Shown piece after piece: positions 46,567 through 60,114 of a stretch of 64,000 nt of DNA. Made by a program: the position numbers and the translations under genes. The DNA is from Hydractinia symbiolongicarpus (taxonomy: Eukaryota; Cnidaria; Hydrozoa; Anthoathecata; Hydractiniidae): NCBI RefSeq assembly GCF_029227915.1, contig NC_079878.1, forward strand, positions 20,175,501 to 20,239,500, read 5' to 3'. The notes beneath the pieces were generated by a model. The model made no database searches, had not been told where the DNA came from, and worked only from the letters and a program-made list of their open reading frames with translations. How positions within the stretch are numbered: position 1 is the stretch's first letter; each line of letters starts with the position of its first letter.

Positions 46567-47432
46567 ATTAAAAATGGACATTAGCTTCCTCGGAAGAACA
46601 ACAAATAAAGTTGAGAAAGGATTATAAAGATATGTTTTCAAAACATGAATTGGTAGATCCAAGAGGGATTAAACAGGATAAAAGAATAGACGATATTACA
46701 AAGTGGCCAGTTGTTACATTAGGAAATATATTTGCATATATTTTACAAAAAAAAAAATGACGGACAAAGATTACATTGGCCATTATAAAAACCAAAAAGC
46801 CTACTCATATTGGGACAGTGGGTTCGTAGGACCTATATATATACACGAAACTGAGATAAAAAAGGCTTTATTTTTCCGTATTGTACTGTCACAGCATCAC
46901 AAAGTATAAGTGATACAAAAGTAATGTAGATAGCAATAAAACAAAAATATGACAAAGGTAGCAAGATTGTGTCAGTTGGGGGGTAATGCATGGCGGGTAC
47001 ATATGAAACCTCCAACCATGTTATTGCTTGCCTTTATAAGGTTGATTATGCAAACCTTGTGCTTGGAATCAAGGGACCAAAAAAGAAATTGTTCCAAAGA
47101 GAATTTCTGAATTATTTGTTCGAAAAAAACTAGCTACATTAAATGAAATTGACAAAACTCCTCGTGAAGAAACGCGAATGAAAGAATTAGAAGCTTTCTA
47201 TCCAAGAATTGAATCACAAAGGGAAATTGACACTAATAATTTATGGCAATTTTTTAGAAAAGTGCAGGCAATTGATAGAGACACTGTACTGTTTAAGTCC
47301 ATTGAAAAACTTAGTACCACAGTTTTGACTGATTTTTCAAATACAATTGTGCATAACGTAAAAGAAAGGCTGCTTGCAAAAAAACTAAATACAGAACAGG
47401 AAGCGACACAAAATTTTCAACTTTTAGTATAA
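46567..47432 (+). pseudogene. Broken SWIM-family mobile-element gene
   Basis: Three blocks in different frames read as one protein. The first (46570-46760) contains KHELVDPRGIKQDKRIDDI and KWPVVTLGNIFAYI and is lost at an A11 run. The second (46757-46850) reads MTDKDYIGHYKNQKAYSYWD. The third (46980-47432) reads MAGTYETSNHVIACLYKVDY and runs to TAA. The order and phrases match the multicopy SWIM zinc-finger/YqaJ-like proteins common in cnidarian genomes, as I remember them. The SWIM C-x-H ligand is degraded (SNH), a stop lies just before the finger, and there are at least two frameshifts. A dead copy. Confidence 0.6.
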
Positions 47433-48655
47433 GTGTGAGGTAATCTTAAAAACAACTTTGCAAAATTCCAGTGAATTTGGCAGGTGTTTGGACTGGGTTG
47501 AGGAAATTTCTTCCAATGTGAAATACACTGAATATATAGATGAATTTCTTTGTTTACAATTTTAGGGTAAGTTCTTTTAGCTCTGGCAGCTGCATGTTAG
47601 GGAAACATATGGGAGCACTAGGTGAAGGAAAGTTTTTTTCAGCCTATTTGGCCACACGAAGGCATTGTTGTTAGGGCCTCAAATGAATCAAATAAATCAT
47701 AAGGCACCAATCTACATTTAATATATAATATAGTTTTTGAACGTGAAAAGAAATCCATATATATATATAATAAAACCTCTCTTCTTCCTGTGGCACTAAT
47801 GCCAATGCCAGTGCCTAAAAAGTAAACAAATAAAGTCACACGAGAATCCCTTTATTGATTATAATGGTTGCAATACTTGTCGACTTGTGAAAAACAGATG
47901 TGAAAACACGGTATGAGCACAGCAATTTAGCATAATGCGTTAATTAATAACTTGGTTCAGAGTTAGAAATGGTATTCGTAAAAGTATTACGCAGATATTG
48001 CTATCAAAAACATAAAACGAAAGCGTTAAAGTGTCGCTCAACCTCGTTCCACGTTCGCCATTTCTATTTTTTAGATTAAACAGTTATGCAGTGCCAAAGA
48101 CGTTAAAATATATATTGGGCGCCAAAGTAATTTAGCTCCTGGGTGAAGCATGCATCATGCACTCTGAAAATCATTAAAAACCAATCTCGGAGTACTACGA
48201 GACCTCGCCGTCCTTATATCAAAGAGAGAGAAAAGAACCCAGGATGGGGGTACTACACTGAAATCCGCTAAAAATCTTGTCCGGTGGTGCACTGAAAGTC
48301 ACTTCAAACCCCTTCGTCTTCGTCAAAGTCCATCCAGATTGGCCGAGACCTGTTGTATAAAACACCGAAAACATGCATAAAAATTTTACAATGCTTTCTA
48401 CCTGACAAAATGCCTTAGATGGGACAATTTTTCGTTACAACAATTACAAATGACAACAACCCATATAAAACGGTAACTGTATAAAAAATGTTCTAAACCT
48501 AAAGCTTACGTTATTCTGAAAAACAGACGCTCATAGTATAGCCGTCAAGAAAACAATTCTTTTCAGATCAATTCTCAAGGTACTATTGTCTAAACATTCT
48601 AACGGCATCACGCTGTTAGGCAGAAAAAGTGTTATTATATCAGGGGTACTTTTAT
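47433..48655. other. No supported gene
   Basis: Non-coding. 48040-48360 is relatively GC-rich and contains CTCAACCTCGTTCCACG, a relative of the foldback family at 30776. Nothing else recognised. Confidence 0.3.
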
Positions 48656-49030
48656 AGTTTTGCTATATCTAGAAGAGGACCGCGTTTATGGAATAACTTT
48701 TTAGACAGAGATTTAAAAAAGTTAACATCATTATGTGTTTTTAAGCAGTGTGTGAAAATTTTTATTGCGAAATTTGAAAACTTAGTTACTTTCTTTTAAA
48801 CAACAACAAGGAATAATAACTCTCTACTCTAACGAAACTTATGGCGGGGCTTGGTGATAAGGCAAAATTGCTTTCTGCAAGCTCTAGTCAGTCTTTTAAT
48901 TTTTTTCGTATGGTTTAAGATCTTTAAATTACTAGCTGATGTATGTATATACTTTCTATTTACTTTTAAACGACGAACTTGTATAGATAACGAACTTGTA
49001 ACTCTTTTTGACGAAAAGAATACACACTAC
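48656..49030 (+). mobile_element. LINE (non-LTR retrotransposon) 3' end remnant
   Basis: 48656-48799 encodes the usual C-terminal signature of a LINE reverse-transcriptase protein (RGPRLWNNFLDRDLKKLTSL, then VFKQCVKIFIAKF) and TAA. The following 3'-UTR-like tail includes GGGGCTTGGTGATAAGGCAA. There is nothing of the upstream reverse transcriptase, so this is a 5'-truncated insertion. Confidence 0.6.
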
Positions 49031-49641
49031 TAGTACTACTACAATGTCCGCATTGTGGAACAATTCGGTTCCCGACCTTTAAAAGGTTCATGTAATTAAG
49101 GAATTCGGGCGTGCTGACGTCAGCAAAAATTATTTTCTATTGAGATTTTGGATCAATCCAAATACCCTAAGATTAAGGAATTTTAAATTTGGTGACGCTG
49201 TACATACTAGTCATAAGTTCAAGAAAGACCAAGCCGAAAAGGGTTATACAAACTTTAAACAACGAAAGAAACAAAAAAAGATACAAGCCAAAATCATCAA
49301 CCTTAATCGTGAGGCCTTTTTTGTTGTGTTAGAAAGCAAAGAAATTATTTTTTTTTAGATTAACTTGAAACGCACGTGTTTTTTTTTTTTAAAGTAAACA
49401 CTTTATCATCCATCGTGTTTTTGCAATGTGTTATTTTGTTAAATAAACACTGGAATATATCTTCATATTTCTGTCGTCAAGTTTTTTGTTTTGAATTTTA
49501 TTTGCTTTTGACATGTCAAACTTTAAAATATATAATTTCCAAAACATTTTTAAATGATAATTTCAATAAAGAAAAAGTTTTCAAAATTGGCTGTAATGTG
49601 GATGTTGTTTATGTATTCGATAATGTAAAAAAGAAAACGTA
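49031..49641. promoter_or_regulatory. Upstream region of the lectin receptor, with a CRE-like palindrome
   Basis: GTGCTGACGTCAGCA at 49112-49126 lies ~520 bp before the start codon. The same TGACGTCAGCA core forms the tandem array at 60115-60740, so it may be a repeat fragment rather than a true CRE. Poly-T and poly-A runs fill the rest. Confidence 0.3.
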
Positions 49642-52600
49642 ATGTTTATCTTCGGGTTTTTATTATCTCTCCTCGCAAGTATTGTTGGTGTACAGAGCAC
49701 AGGTAAAGATTTTTGATTCACTTCTTAAATTTGCGCTTTTGGTAACACTTTTGAATGAGACGCTAACAAAAAATTATGCAACAACACCTGGTGTGTTACT
49801 ACGCCATGTAAAAATATGTTGTGAACTTTTCTCTGACGAGTTACACACTCTTTTCTCAACATAAACAGAACGAATTAAACGAAGTTTCTTTAGAATACAG
49901 GAAATGTTGCATAAAACCTTTGAGGTTCTGGAACTTTTTAATGCCTGTTAATTGGTAAATAAAGGAATTCGCAGCTTTCTTCTGATTCTTAAATAAATTA
50001 ATTTAACACATGCATACATGCATATGTACCAGATAAATAAATATTTTTCTAAATCAGGCACCAACATCAACTCAGAGCTTCTTCTTTTCTTTTGCTCAGA
50101 AAAATCAGGATCACTAGAAATCGCACTTAATTTAAATTTTTAGCGAGGACGCTTGTTATTGAAAGGGGCTTCACCTTTATCATAAACCCACCTTTTCCTG
50201 CACAATTTTTAGGAATAAATTTTATTTGCTAAAAAGCATAGCTACAAAGTTTTCAAATTTAGCCTTATATAAATCCTACAAATTCCATCCATAGGTTCCA
50301 AAACTACCTTTTAAATATCAATGGTAGAATATACTTACTTTCATTGTGGTTATGGTTATGGAAACAACTAATTTAAACTATAATCTAAACTTATAAAAGG
50401 AGATCATGGCGCACAATTTGTGCACGTCTCCAAATCAATTTCCCGACATCCTTCGGTGTTGGGGAAAAAATTAGATTTTCCGTCTCGGAGTAAGGAATAT
50501 AAAAAACCGAAGAATATATGTTAAAGAGCTTTTACAAGCAACTTAAAACAGTGTATTAAAATTCGTTTTAGAACTGTAGAAAATATATGTTAGACATATA
50601 TGAATACTATGTACATATGTGGTGCTTCTAAACACGTCACAGAAAGGGTGTTCACATAACCAACAAATTGATGTAACCATTTTGTTCAAAAACTGCTTAT
50701 AAGAAACTGTGGAAAGAGTGGCATCTGTTACCCAGCTAGAATTGGACGAAACTTGGTCCTGATATGTTTGATAAACCTCGGATCAAATATGATTAAAAAA
50801 CTTCGTCTCACACATAAATTTCTTGTTCACAATATTGCTATCTTCTGTCAATGGAAAACCGTGATTCCTGGGCGTTTTGCCTCGCAATGGCGTTAGCACT
50901 TGTCGACATGTCGTCCTGAAAATAGCTTAGCTGGCTAAGAGCTAGTTATTATCATATCCGTACGCTTAAACAGGATAGTCACTTCAGTGTTAATTTGGGT
51001 TAGAATGTATACATTAGGTAGACATCAGCATAGCCTATTTCCCCCACATAGTATGAGTTCACCCGTATGTGAAGTAAAGGTCCTTGTCCGAGCTGTAGAC
51101 TAAACCACGGACTACGCGCACTCGATCACGCACTTTTTCACCTGTTGGCTTGGACACTATGTGTTGAACTATGTCATAGCTTGTATGTTATGACACATTG
51201 ACAAACGTTATTGAAATAATGTTTATTTTTAGATATTTACACTTATGAAGCACCAATCCTAAATATCGTCATCGGAGAATGTATTACATTGAATGCTTTG
51301 GTATATTTCCCTCACAATAAATCTGCTATTATCACATGGAAGAAGGACATGAAAGTTATTGAGCATAACACGGAAAGGATGAAAATATCTGCAGATAGAA
51401 GAAGGTAAAGTCATGCATGAATTTTCTTGAAATTCGTGTTACCTGTGGATGATCTCGATTCATCAATCTTTGTGATTCTTAGTTAGATATTGAACACAAC
51501 ACAATTTGGGTTATATGTACATTGAATACAAATAGATGCACAAGCAAATAGATATACACATTGTTCATGACCCTTTCCTACCATTTACCGAGAATGCCTT
51601 AACTTTTATCTTAAAACTAAACTTTTAGTTAGTTTAAAGGATTTAAAAAAGATTCTTCTTTCAGTATGTATATATCTTCATTGAGACGAGAAGATCATGC
51701 GTATTACCAAGTAGTATTGAAGGACCCACAAACCCGCATCACTGAAGTAACCGATATATGGTTAAATATAATAGGTATGTTCAGCTGTATTGTTTTTAAA
51801 AGGTTTCTTTCACTTAAAAAGTGGATACAAGTGTTTGTTAATAACGAGTGCTTGATAATCATCTTGCTTCAAATTTGCTCTAACGCAAGGTTTTGAAAAA
51901 ATCGCTCAATTGATAAGTTTACCAAATTCTGTAAGCATTATGTTTTATTATGAAACTCTTTTCTTAGAATGTAAAAAGAATCAAAAGGAGGAAAGGTCAT
52001 CAAGTCTTGCTGCATGCAGTTCGTTATGTGTTGGTAAGTGTGCATTTTGCTCTTTTACTTTCTTAGTGTTGTTGTTGTTTTTCTCAACAATTTCAATTTA
52101 AAGTCTGAAGAGGTCTAAAGAGAGTGTCCACATTTCCATCTGTCCGTCGGTTTATCACATTGTTTACTGCTGCAAGAATCTGTGCATAAAATTATTTTCA
52201 GATAAATGTCCTGATGAGTGGCAATACATCTCAGGGACATCATCGAAATGTTGCCAGTATTTTGACAAACCAAAATCTTGGTCAGACGCTTCTGAAAGCT
52301 GTCAATCGATTGGCGGGGAACTTGCAACTATAAACACACGTCAAGAAAACGAGTACGTTGTTTTTTAACTCGACTTTTAGTATAGGTAAAATTAAGGAAA
52401 AGTGACGTTTTTGCCTATCTATCGTTCGTGAACACAAAGTGCTAATTAGGTATATATTTTTCCGCAAATGCAGGATTTAATGTCAAGATCTGAGATCTTA
52501 TGCTGTTACATATTCTACATCGTTACTGCCCACTCCTTACTTCTTTTAGAACCAAATAAGTTTAAAATGACCAACAATAAACAAATTGTATAATAATTTT

Positions 52601-55485
52601 TTGTCTTATACGTCCTAACCATGCCGATAATAACCTGACCAGTAACACTAGGTTGGGTAGTTTTAATTTCATCGTGGATCAGTATCACCGCTTGATCACT
52701 CCATCTGATGAAGGTCTTGTTTCTTGGGTCATTCATTTGAGCACACAATACCCTTTCTCTTTTCAGTACGGAGCACTCCACCCGATTCCATAACATAATA
52801 GTGTTTAATTTTGTACATATTCACGTAGTCGTAGTCTGAAAGCTTGAAGTATAGTAAAAAAAATAATGCATTCTTAGATTTCTTGGAGACATGCTGCAAA
52901 CAGCCGCAGGTGGTTGGATTGGTCTAAATGATAGAAAAGATGAAAATAATTACATTTGGAACTTTAAATCCAGCAAAAGACCTTCATTTTACACATGGGG
53001 TGCTGGCGAGCCAAGCAATTACAACAGAGGTTGTAATATTGAAAATTGCGTTGCTATGAAAATGTCGAATGGTGATTGGTTGGATATCGTTTGCGAGTCA
53101 TTTAATTCGTACGTTTGCGAAGTAAGCTCAGCTTATAATGGTAAGACTTGACACCAGGTCAACGGTTTTTCAACTGCTATTGGCCTTAATATATATATTG
53201 GGACAAATATAAGCATGTTCTATCGATTAGATAAAATCTTATGTTTTGGTACTTGGCAGAATTGATGGATGTACCTTGCAAATCGAAGATTTTTGAACAA
53301 CAGCTGGCTTAAAAGAATGACCAACCTAACATACTAACACAGTAGAATAAATTCTGAAAATTATGTTGATTTTTACGTAGAATGGACCGACGCCATGCAT
53401 TTTTGTAAAATGCATGGCGTCGGTTTTAGAAAAACTCTATTAGCCAATGCGACCTCCAATTGGTATTTGTAAACCATTTCTCAACCTTTGTTAACGTTGT
53501 ATTTGCAGAACATTAAAGTCTTATACTTTTAGGAACGGACCGGTCAGAGTGGAAATGTGCGGGATCAAAATGTTTTAAATATTACCACAGTCAGTTAGTG
53601 TGGAAAGATGCTCTTACTAGATGCAAACAAATCCATTCTTCAGCTAACTTAGCAACCATTGGTTCCGATGGTGAAAACAACTTAGTACGAAGTCTGCTTT
53701 TATCAGAGAACGCATGGATAGGTCTCAATGATCTTTGGGAAGCAGGTATATTTGTCAGATTTTATTTTGCAATTTATTATTTTAAAAAACTAAAGAGTTC
53801 ACACAACACGGATAATGGAAAAGAAGGAATGAATTTGTTGATCATATTGAGAACGAAGGAACACCCTGCCCCAGAGATTTCCCTACCCTACCCCAGAGAT
53901 TTTCTCGCATTTCGCATTTTGAATTCACAGTACTGTTTGTCCTGGATGTTTTGGCAGCTTCTATCTGCATATAATTCATACTTTGGAGAAGACTGTCACT
54001 ATTTTATCCCACTCTGATGCGAAAGATGTGTTATAATACAAGTAACTCCAAGTAACTTAAGAACCTAATAACTCAAATTTGCAATATTTCGAACTATTTT
54101 CTCATTTTTGTTTAATTTAGATTTAACGGGAGCTTCGTTAAATTGCTAACTAATTTCCTCAGTTTCTTGAAGGTTCAAGTGACTGGGAATTAACTGTAAG
54201 TTAATAAGAAAAAAATGTTCATGTTATCAAAAAAACAAAAATCCTGAACACAAGAGAACAAACCTAAAACATAATTTTTAAGCTTCAAATATCACTTCAT
54301 CACTTCAAGGGGTCATTAAAGCTTTTCTGGGATGTATATATTGAAACAATCATGATATTTTTTTAATTTATTTTATCATTGATATTTGAATTTATATGAT
54401 TGATATAACAGCAAGCTACTACTACTACTTAACTACTCAGATTCTGCCCTGAATAGGGTGAATAGGTAAAGTACAACACACCGCACTGCGTTATATTGTG
54501 TTAAAGATAGATAATACGTTTTAGGTCTTTATTGCTGGAATGATTGCAAAGGATCAACGAATGAAGCTTCGTATACAAATTGGGGTTCTGGCGAACCAAA
54601 TGATAAGTTTACACAACCACTTGCTCCTGAATGCCTAGGAGAGGATTGTATACAGCTGAAAAAGTTTGGTGGTAATGTTACATGGCAAGACTTGGGTTGC
54701 GAGACGAAACTACCTTATATTTGTGAGAAAATTAGAAGTACGAGTTCTTCATGCTTCCTTGGCTGTTTTTCGGCTCTTGTTGGCGAGTTTACGAAACAAG
54801 ATTAGAGATTATCTTCAACGACGTTGTCAAGAACTTTTTAAAAAGCCTGTCATGTAAAAAGCGCGCCAAAAATTCATTACAAAAAATTAAATGAAAGCGA
54901 CGACGTGAAAAAAAATCAAAACAAATATGGCTACTTTCAAAACCCGGTAAAATGCTAAAGTGTCAAATAAACTGGCAAAAAAAGCTGACAAAAAAGCTGA
55001 CAAAAAGCTGTTGGACACGCAAAATTTAAGAAAAAAAATTATCCTGTTTTCGCATGTTTTAATCTGACATTTTTAACTCACCAACACAGGCGACGCTTTA
55101 AAAACAATCACATAATGCTTATTTTCAAATCGAGTCGAAGAAAGGACGGCAGTTTTATTTTTAATGAGCTTTATCCTGATTTACAAATGCATATTGAAAA
55201 ATTAATAATTAAGGTTTAACAATAAAACATTATTTAAGCTACTGTTGCTTTTTAGATCGTTCGTTCAGTACTGGTGCTTATGTTGCTATGATAATAGGTG
55301 GTCTCATCTTGTTATCAATCATAATAGGCGTGTTTCATGCTGCTTATGAAAAACACAAGAGAACTGCTGTTAAAGATATCATCAAAGCAGCATATCAAGA
55401 AGATATATCAATGAGAGAAAGATCAAGGCAAATGACATTTCGAGACATGGCAAACAGTTTCATGTCTCATTCTAAAGCAGATTGA
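49642..55485 (+). CDS. Ig-like / double C-type lectin transmembrane receptor
   Basis: Nine exons: 49642-49702, 51233-51404, 51665-51774, 51968-52033, 52202-52352, 52878-53140, 53533-53745, 54525-54737, 55256-55485. All have GT-AG and matching phase, giving 492 aa. Residues 1-18 are a signal peptide (MFIFGFLLSLLASIVGVQS). Residues ~21-114 are an Ig-like domain (GECITL, IITWKKD, REDHAYYQV) in which the usual second Cys is Tyr. A Cys-containing linker follows. CTLD1 (~138-272) has GGWIGLNDRK, GEPSN and WLDIVC. CTLD2 (~278-414) has AWIGLND, GEPND, WQDLGC and YICE, so it keeps a near-canonical EPN calcium/sugar site where the first has EPS. The membrane span is ~424-443, then a 49-residue basic tail without an obvious ITAM/ITIM. 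Likely a surface lectin for recognition or immunity (inference). Confidence 0.88.
49703..51232. other. Intron 1 of the lectin receptor
   Basis: A 1.5-kb intron between the signal-peptide exon and the Ig exon. No internal gene recognised. Confidence 0.6.
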
Positions 55486-58232
55486 AATTTAACTTTGAGA
55501 AGATGATTGTAAATATGTTTTTATGAAATTTCTTTAAAAGATAATTTATTTAAGATTTCGTCTTTTCATACTTTTTTGAATTTTGAATATGTATGCGGGG
55601 AAAGTTGTTGACAGCCATTTGTTGTCACGCCTGAGGTTTGGAACTTTATGAAATAGCGAACGCCGGTTACAAGTATGTTCTAATTTTCAGAAACTGAGCA
55701 CGATTTTCTACTAGAACTTGTGTAACTTATAAACCATAGGGTCATCAGACTTGACATATTGGAACAGAAGAGAGAGGTCCAATTGAAAACAAAAAGACGG
55801 ATGGTTTTGGCATAATTGGTAGCTTCATGAAAGACATGGAAAACCCGAGGAATTTGAGGCAAAACTTCCAAATTACTTTGGTTTGGAAGAATGGACACTT
55901 CCCGAATTTTATTCTTTAAACCTTTTCTTTAGGATTTTTTTTCTTATATTTAAATTCAGTATAGCTAAATTAGCATGCATGTAAAGTCTTTACTCATTTG
56001 AGCATCAGAAAGTCCTATTTTTATGGCATTGTTGTTACGCTCAACGTTTCTAAATTTTTGATTTCTCTCACGAGCCTAACTTTCAAACAAAGATCAAATA
56101 TGGCTTAAGCAAATTAACTGTTGTAGCAGGTAATTTAAGTGCAGTAAAATTTTTATTTTATTTTAAAAATTTCCTATTTTATTAAGTTTTTGGTGAGGAT
56201 GTTTAATATTCTAACCAGTTTTGGTTAAATTATTTTAAGAAACTTGTGGTACATCAGGGGAAAAAAGATGTAGGGGCTGCATAAACTATCTCGCATGTCA
56301 ATGTCAATTACAGTCAATTACACATTATCAACAGTATATTTTAAATACATTAACGGGGTCATTTCGCAAAACCTAAAAAAATGTTTACAGCTGTTCCTGG
56401 CGTGAGGGATATGATGCATGGCTATGATACTTACTGAATTTTTATATTTATCTATGAGACACCTGCATGCGGAGTTTTTAGGTCCCACACCTTTGAGAGC
56501 CTTTGGCCATTTCTCGAAACTACCGCTTAAAAATTCTTATGAAATTCTTATAATGGGAAAATTCATTAGTATTATTCTTAGAACTTAAAACTTAGAACAC
56601 AAATTTACTTCATTGAGATAAATCATTTTGCAAAAAAATTCTAAAAAACTTTTGTATTTTGCGTCAGAAAATCATTTTGCGTTCAGCCGCATAATTCGCT
56701 AGCCGTCAAACGTGTTTTACAAATGATTATTATAAAACACAAGATGACATCTCCTCGTCGCTAATGTCTTTATGTTATTCGTCGAATTGACAGGTCCCGG
56801 GAAAACAAAAACATCCAGTTTAATATTTACATATTGGCCTCCTGCTAGAGCTTTTAAGACTGATTCATTTTTCTTTTGCCTTAGTGGATTTTTCCACGGA
56901 CTTATCGACTAGTCTAACATTAAACTACGGTTTTCACGCATGCCTGAAAAACGAAATGGTATTTCTTTACATGCAGGTAAAGTTGAAATCTATTAATGGT
57001 AGATAAAATACTAGGCGTGGCGAATGTATACTCCAAATCTAAAATCTTTTTTTCGTACATTTTTACGTATTTGTCACCTTTATTTTCTAGTTTGAAAAAT
57101 GGCACGTTCATCACAGTATTAACTCCTGTGAAGCCTTCCTAGTATATAGTGATGTACCTTTAAAACCAGTAGCTATGTAGCTATATGGACTAACAGGTAT
57201 TTTTGTTTATTATCCAAGTCTCTCTAGCTCACATACGACATTACTTGTTATTTTTAGCTACCTGTTTATTTTATATTTTAGTTAAAAATAAAAATGCCTA
57301 GCTTGCTAGCTAGCAAATCAAACAATTCTTGAAGAATTAAAGAATTAAAGTGTATTACAAACTTAGAAAAGCAATTTAAAAGTATGGGTAAGCAACTTTA
57401 TCAAGCGCAGCATATCCTGTATTTTCAATCCAAAGAAATAGTCTTTGATCTTTGACACATATTGAGTGTCCAGTGTTGAGTTATATTACCACATCGTTAT
57501 AACGGAGCTAAAGTATTATTTTTCGCAGATTAATTTTGGCGTATTTTGGCAGGCCTTAATTCCGATATCCTTTTAAAACTAACCGTTAAAAACGAACTCA
57601 CGTAGCAGCTGATTGGGATAGTCGTCTCAAACATACATGTTCGAGTGGGAGAAAATGACCTTTCTTCTCTAAAGAGTACCGTTATTTTTGCCTCGAGAAA
57701 ACAATATATAAAATGAAACAAAAGAAGCGAACCAATATTCAACCACATAAAAAAACAAGAATAAAACCGGGGAAAAATTTCGTTCCCTAACTAACTGATG
57801 ACGGACCGGCCTTAGGCGGTCAATAAACGGCTTGCTGTTTCCGGACAGCTGTTTAAACACAAAACTCAATCGGCTAGTAAAAACCTTTTTTTAGACGTTC
57901 TTGCGGTTTCACTACCCGTTTTATTATTTTTATAAATCTTTATACAAAAGGCGCAAAGTACATTTAGAAAAAAAGCGAGCCGTGCATAACTTAATTGTAC
58001 ACCTAAGAAAAAGAGATAATGTAACTTCAACTGATGCGGAACAGTTTCACAAGGGATTTAATTAACTTCAAACTGCTTTTATTCATACGCAGAACATTAT
58101 AGCATAACAAAATAATTTTTCAGGATTGAAAAGAGGAGAAAGTGGACCTTGAAAGTGAAGCACGTAACATATGTAATGCTATAAACAGTGCTTCTATTTG
58201 GTTACATATTAAACCAACATATATCAAGTAGA
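55486..58232. other. Spacer between the two lectin genes
   Basis: Non-coding. It contains a dispersed repeat at ~56635-56730 (TTTTGTATTTTGCGTCA, TTTTGCGTTCAGC, TTCGCTAGCCGT) also present at ~21608-21690, and an ACTAGTCG-family repeat in reverse at 56882-56914. No exon supported. Confidence 0.4.
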
Positions 58233-59401
58233 ATGAAGACTTTGTTACCCTTGATCGTTTTGTGGCTAGTACTTCATGCAGTGTCAGGTAAACTATGAAT
58301 GATATTGTTTTAGAATGAAGACTTAGTCACCCTTGATCGTTTTGTGCCTAGTACTTTTTGTAGTGCCATCAATGTCGCCCTTTGTTAATTCCCTTCCTAA
58401 AACCTAGAATTCTGGGTGAATATTTCAAGTTATGTGATTATAAACATGGCTTTCGGCTATTTTAAAGTTAACAAATTTACGCATTTGCGAAAGCATGCTG
58501 CTTTGCATTTGACGCGTTTGATCACATTTGAAAAACAGCTGAAAAACTGCAGACTAAACATGTTTTTCCATGATTGCGGAATCACAAAGACAACTTTGAA
58601 GTTTTTTTTACAGGCCAGCATTTGGCATGGTTTCGAAAAGAAACAGTCTGTGAACACAGCGTGTTAAGCATCAGCTGTCCACTGGGAACTGGTATTTCAG
58701 TCGTCTCCGGATTCTACGGACGCATTTCACAGGATATATGTCCAAGTTTTAGTTCAAAACTTACGACTATATGTAAAGCAACATTGGCGTCAAACAAAGT
58801 TAGAGCAGCTTGCAATGGAAACACATCATGCAGAATCTCAGCATCAAATAGATTATTTGGTGATCCATGCTATGGCGTCTTTAAATATTTAACTGTCGCC
58901 TACTTCTGCAAGTAAGTATTTTTAATCGGAAGTTTATTAAGTAAGTTTATTTTACACTGCTTTTCCGAACTTATATTTTTACCTCTTTTTTTTATAGAAC
59001 TTTCCTTCCTCCAGCCAAGATCGCTTGCGAGAACAACCTATTAAAGATAAGATGCCCTTCTAGTTCTGTGATTAGGATAACCTACGCCAACTATGGTCGC
59101 CTGTCCACTAGCATCTGTCCTGGATCCAAGTCTCGCCATACAACATGTAGCGCATCTTCTTCCTTGCCTACAGTTAGATCTATTTGTGATAAAAGACCGG
59201 AATGTAGCATTTTTGCATCTAATCAAGTTTTTGGGGATCCTTGTTCATCTGTTTACAAATATTTAGTTGTTGGCTATTCCTGTAGGTAAGTACATATTGG
59301 TGGTACACTTGCTAACGAGTTAGATGTCTATAAATTCTCCCTTTTTCTACTAAAACATTACTTTTAGGAGACCGGGTCGTCGCTTCGTCAAAGTGAGATA
59401 G
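58233..59401 (+). CDS. Secreted two-domain SUEL/rhamnose-binding lectin
   Basis: Four exons: 58233-58287, 58614-58911, 58998-59285, 59368-59401, all with GT-AG and matching phase, 224 aa. Residues 1-18 are a signal peptide (MKTLLPLIVLWLVLHAVS). Two galactose/rhamnose-binding lectin (SUEL) domains follow. Domain 1 (~24-117) has VCEHSVLSISC, the YGR motif (GFYGRISQDIC) and FGDPCYGVFKYLTVAYFC. Domain 2 (~125-213) has ACENNLLKIRC, NYGRLSTSIC and FGDPCSSVYKYLVVGYSC. Each domain is encoded by one exon, as expected from exon duplication. The end is a short basic tail (RRPGRRFVKVR). There is no membrane span, so it is probably secreted and binds galactose/rhamnose-type sugars on cell surfaces or microbes (family knowledge). 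Confidence 0.9.
58315..58370 (+). pseudogene. Decayed duplicate of the signal-peptide exon
   Basis: 82 bp after the real exon 1 start, AGAATGAAGACTT..CACCCTTGATCGTTTTGTG..CTAGTACTT is repeated with a few changes. TTG at codon 4 has become TAG and the GT donor is gone, so this copy cannot encode a signal peptide. A local tandem duplication. Confidence 0.8.
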
Positions 59402-60114
59402 CTCAACAGCATAACAGCCCCTTCCTCGCTTGGTTGAGTACCATATACGTGTAATGAAACAATCATCTCCGCTTTAATTAAAGCTTTTGTTAGTTCGTGC
59501 GTTGAAAAGCTTTACTACACATGTATTCCACTTTACTCTCTCTATCCATTTTATAAATTGAGTTCAACTTATTGTACTGATCAAAAAAATACCGCCCCCT
59601 TTTGTAACTTAGTTTTAGAATTATTATAACTCGTTGTAGACATTGAAGTTACGGCGAATTCTTGTGGAAGGACTTACGACTTGTAATAACACTAGCTCAC
59701 AAACTGCAAGGCTGTCTGATTGTTCGCCTGATAAATATTTTATTAATAATCAATTTACAGTGTCTATTATTTAACTTAAGTACAACTTAATTTATGCTTC
59801 ATTTGTTTTAACCATGTGCAGTGCCCGCCGTTAATTCGAATTTTCTGCATTACTTGTTTCATTGTTTTAAAACTTAAACTAATAATATTTTCAATGACTA
59901 GACCTTAATTTTCTTTACCTGTAGGTTTCATTAATCATTAGATATTGTTAAAAACAACTATAGTGAACTCTCAAAATCGGAAAATGCTATATATTTTAAT
60001 TTGATGATCACATGAGCCTGACTATTTCACAAAGTACAAGTGTTATTAATATAAAGACTAGTCGATAAGGGCCGTAGAAATATCCACTGAAGAGGCAGGA
60101 TAAAAATGAAAAAG
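59402..60114. other. 3' flank of the SUEL gene
   Basis: Non-coding. An ACTAGTCGATAAGGGCCGTAG repeat is at 60057-60089, the same family as 25012, 38514 and 56882. Confidence 0.4.
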
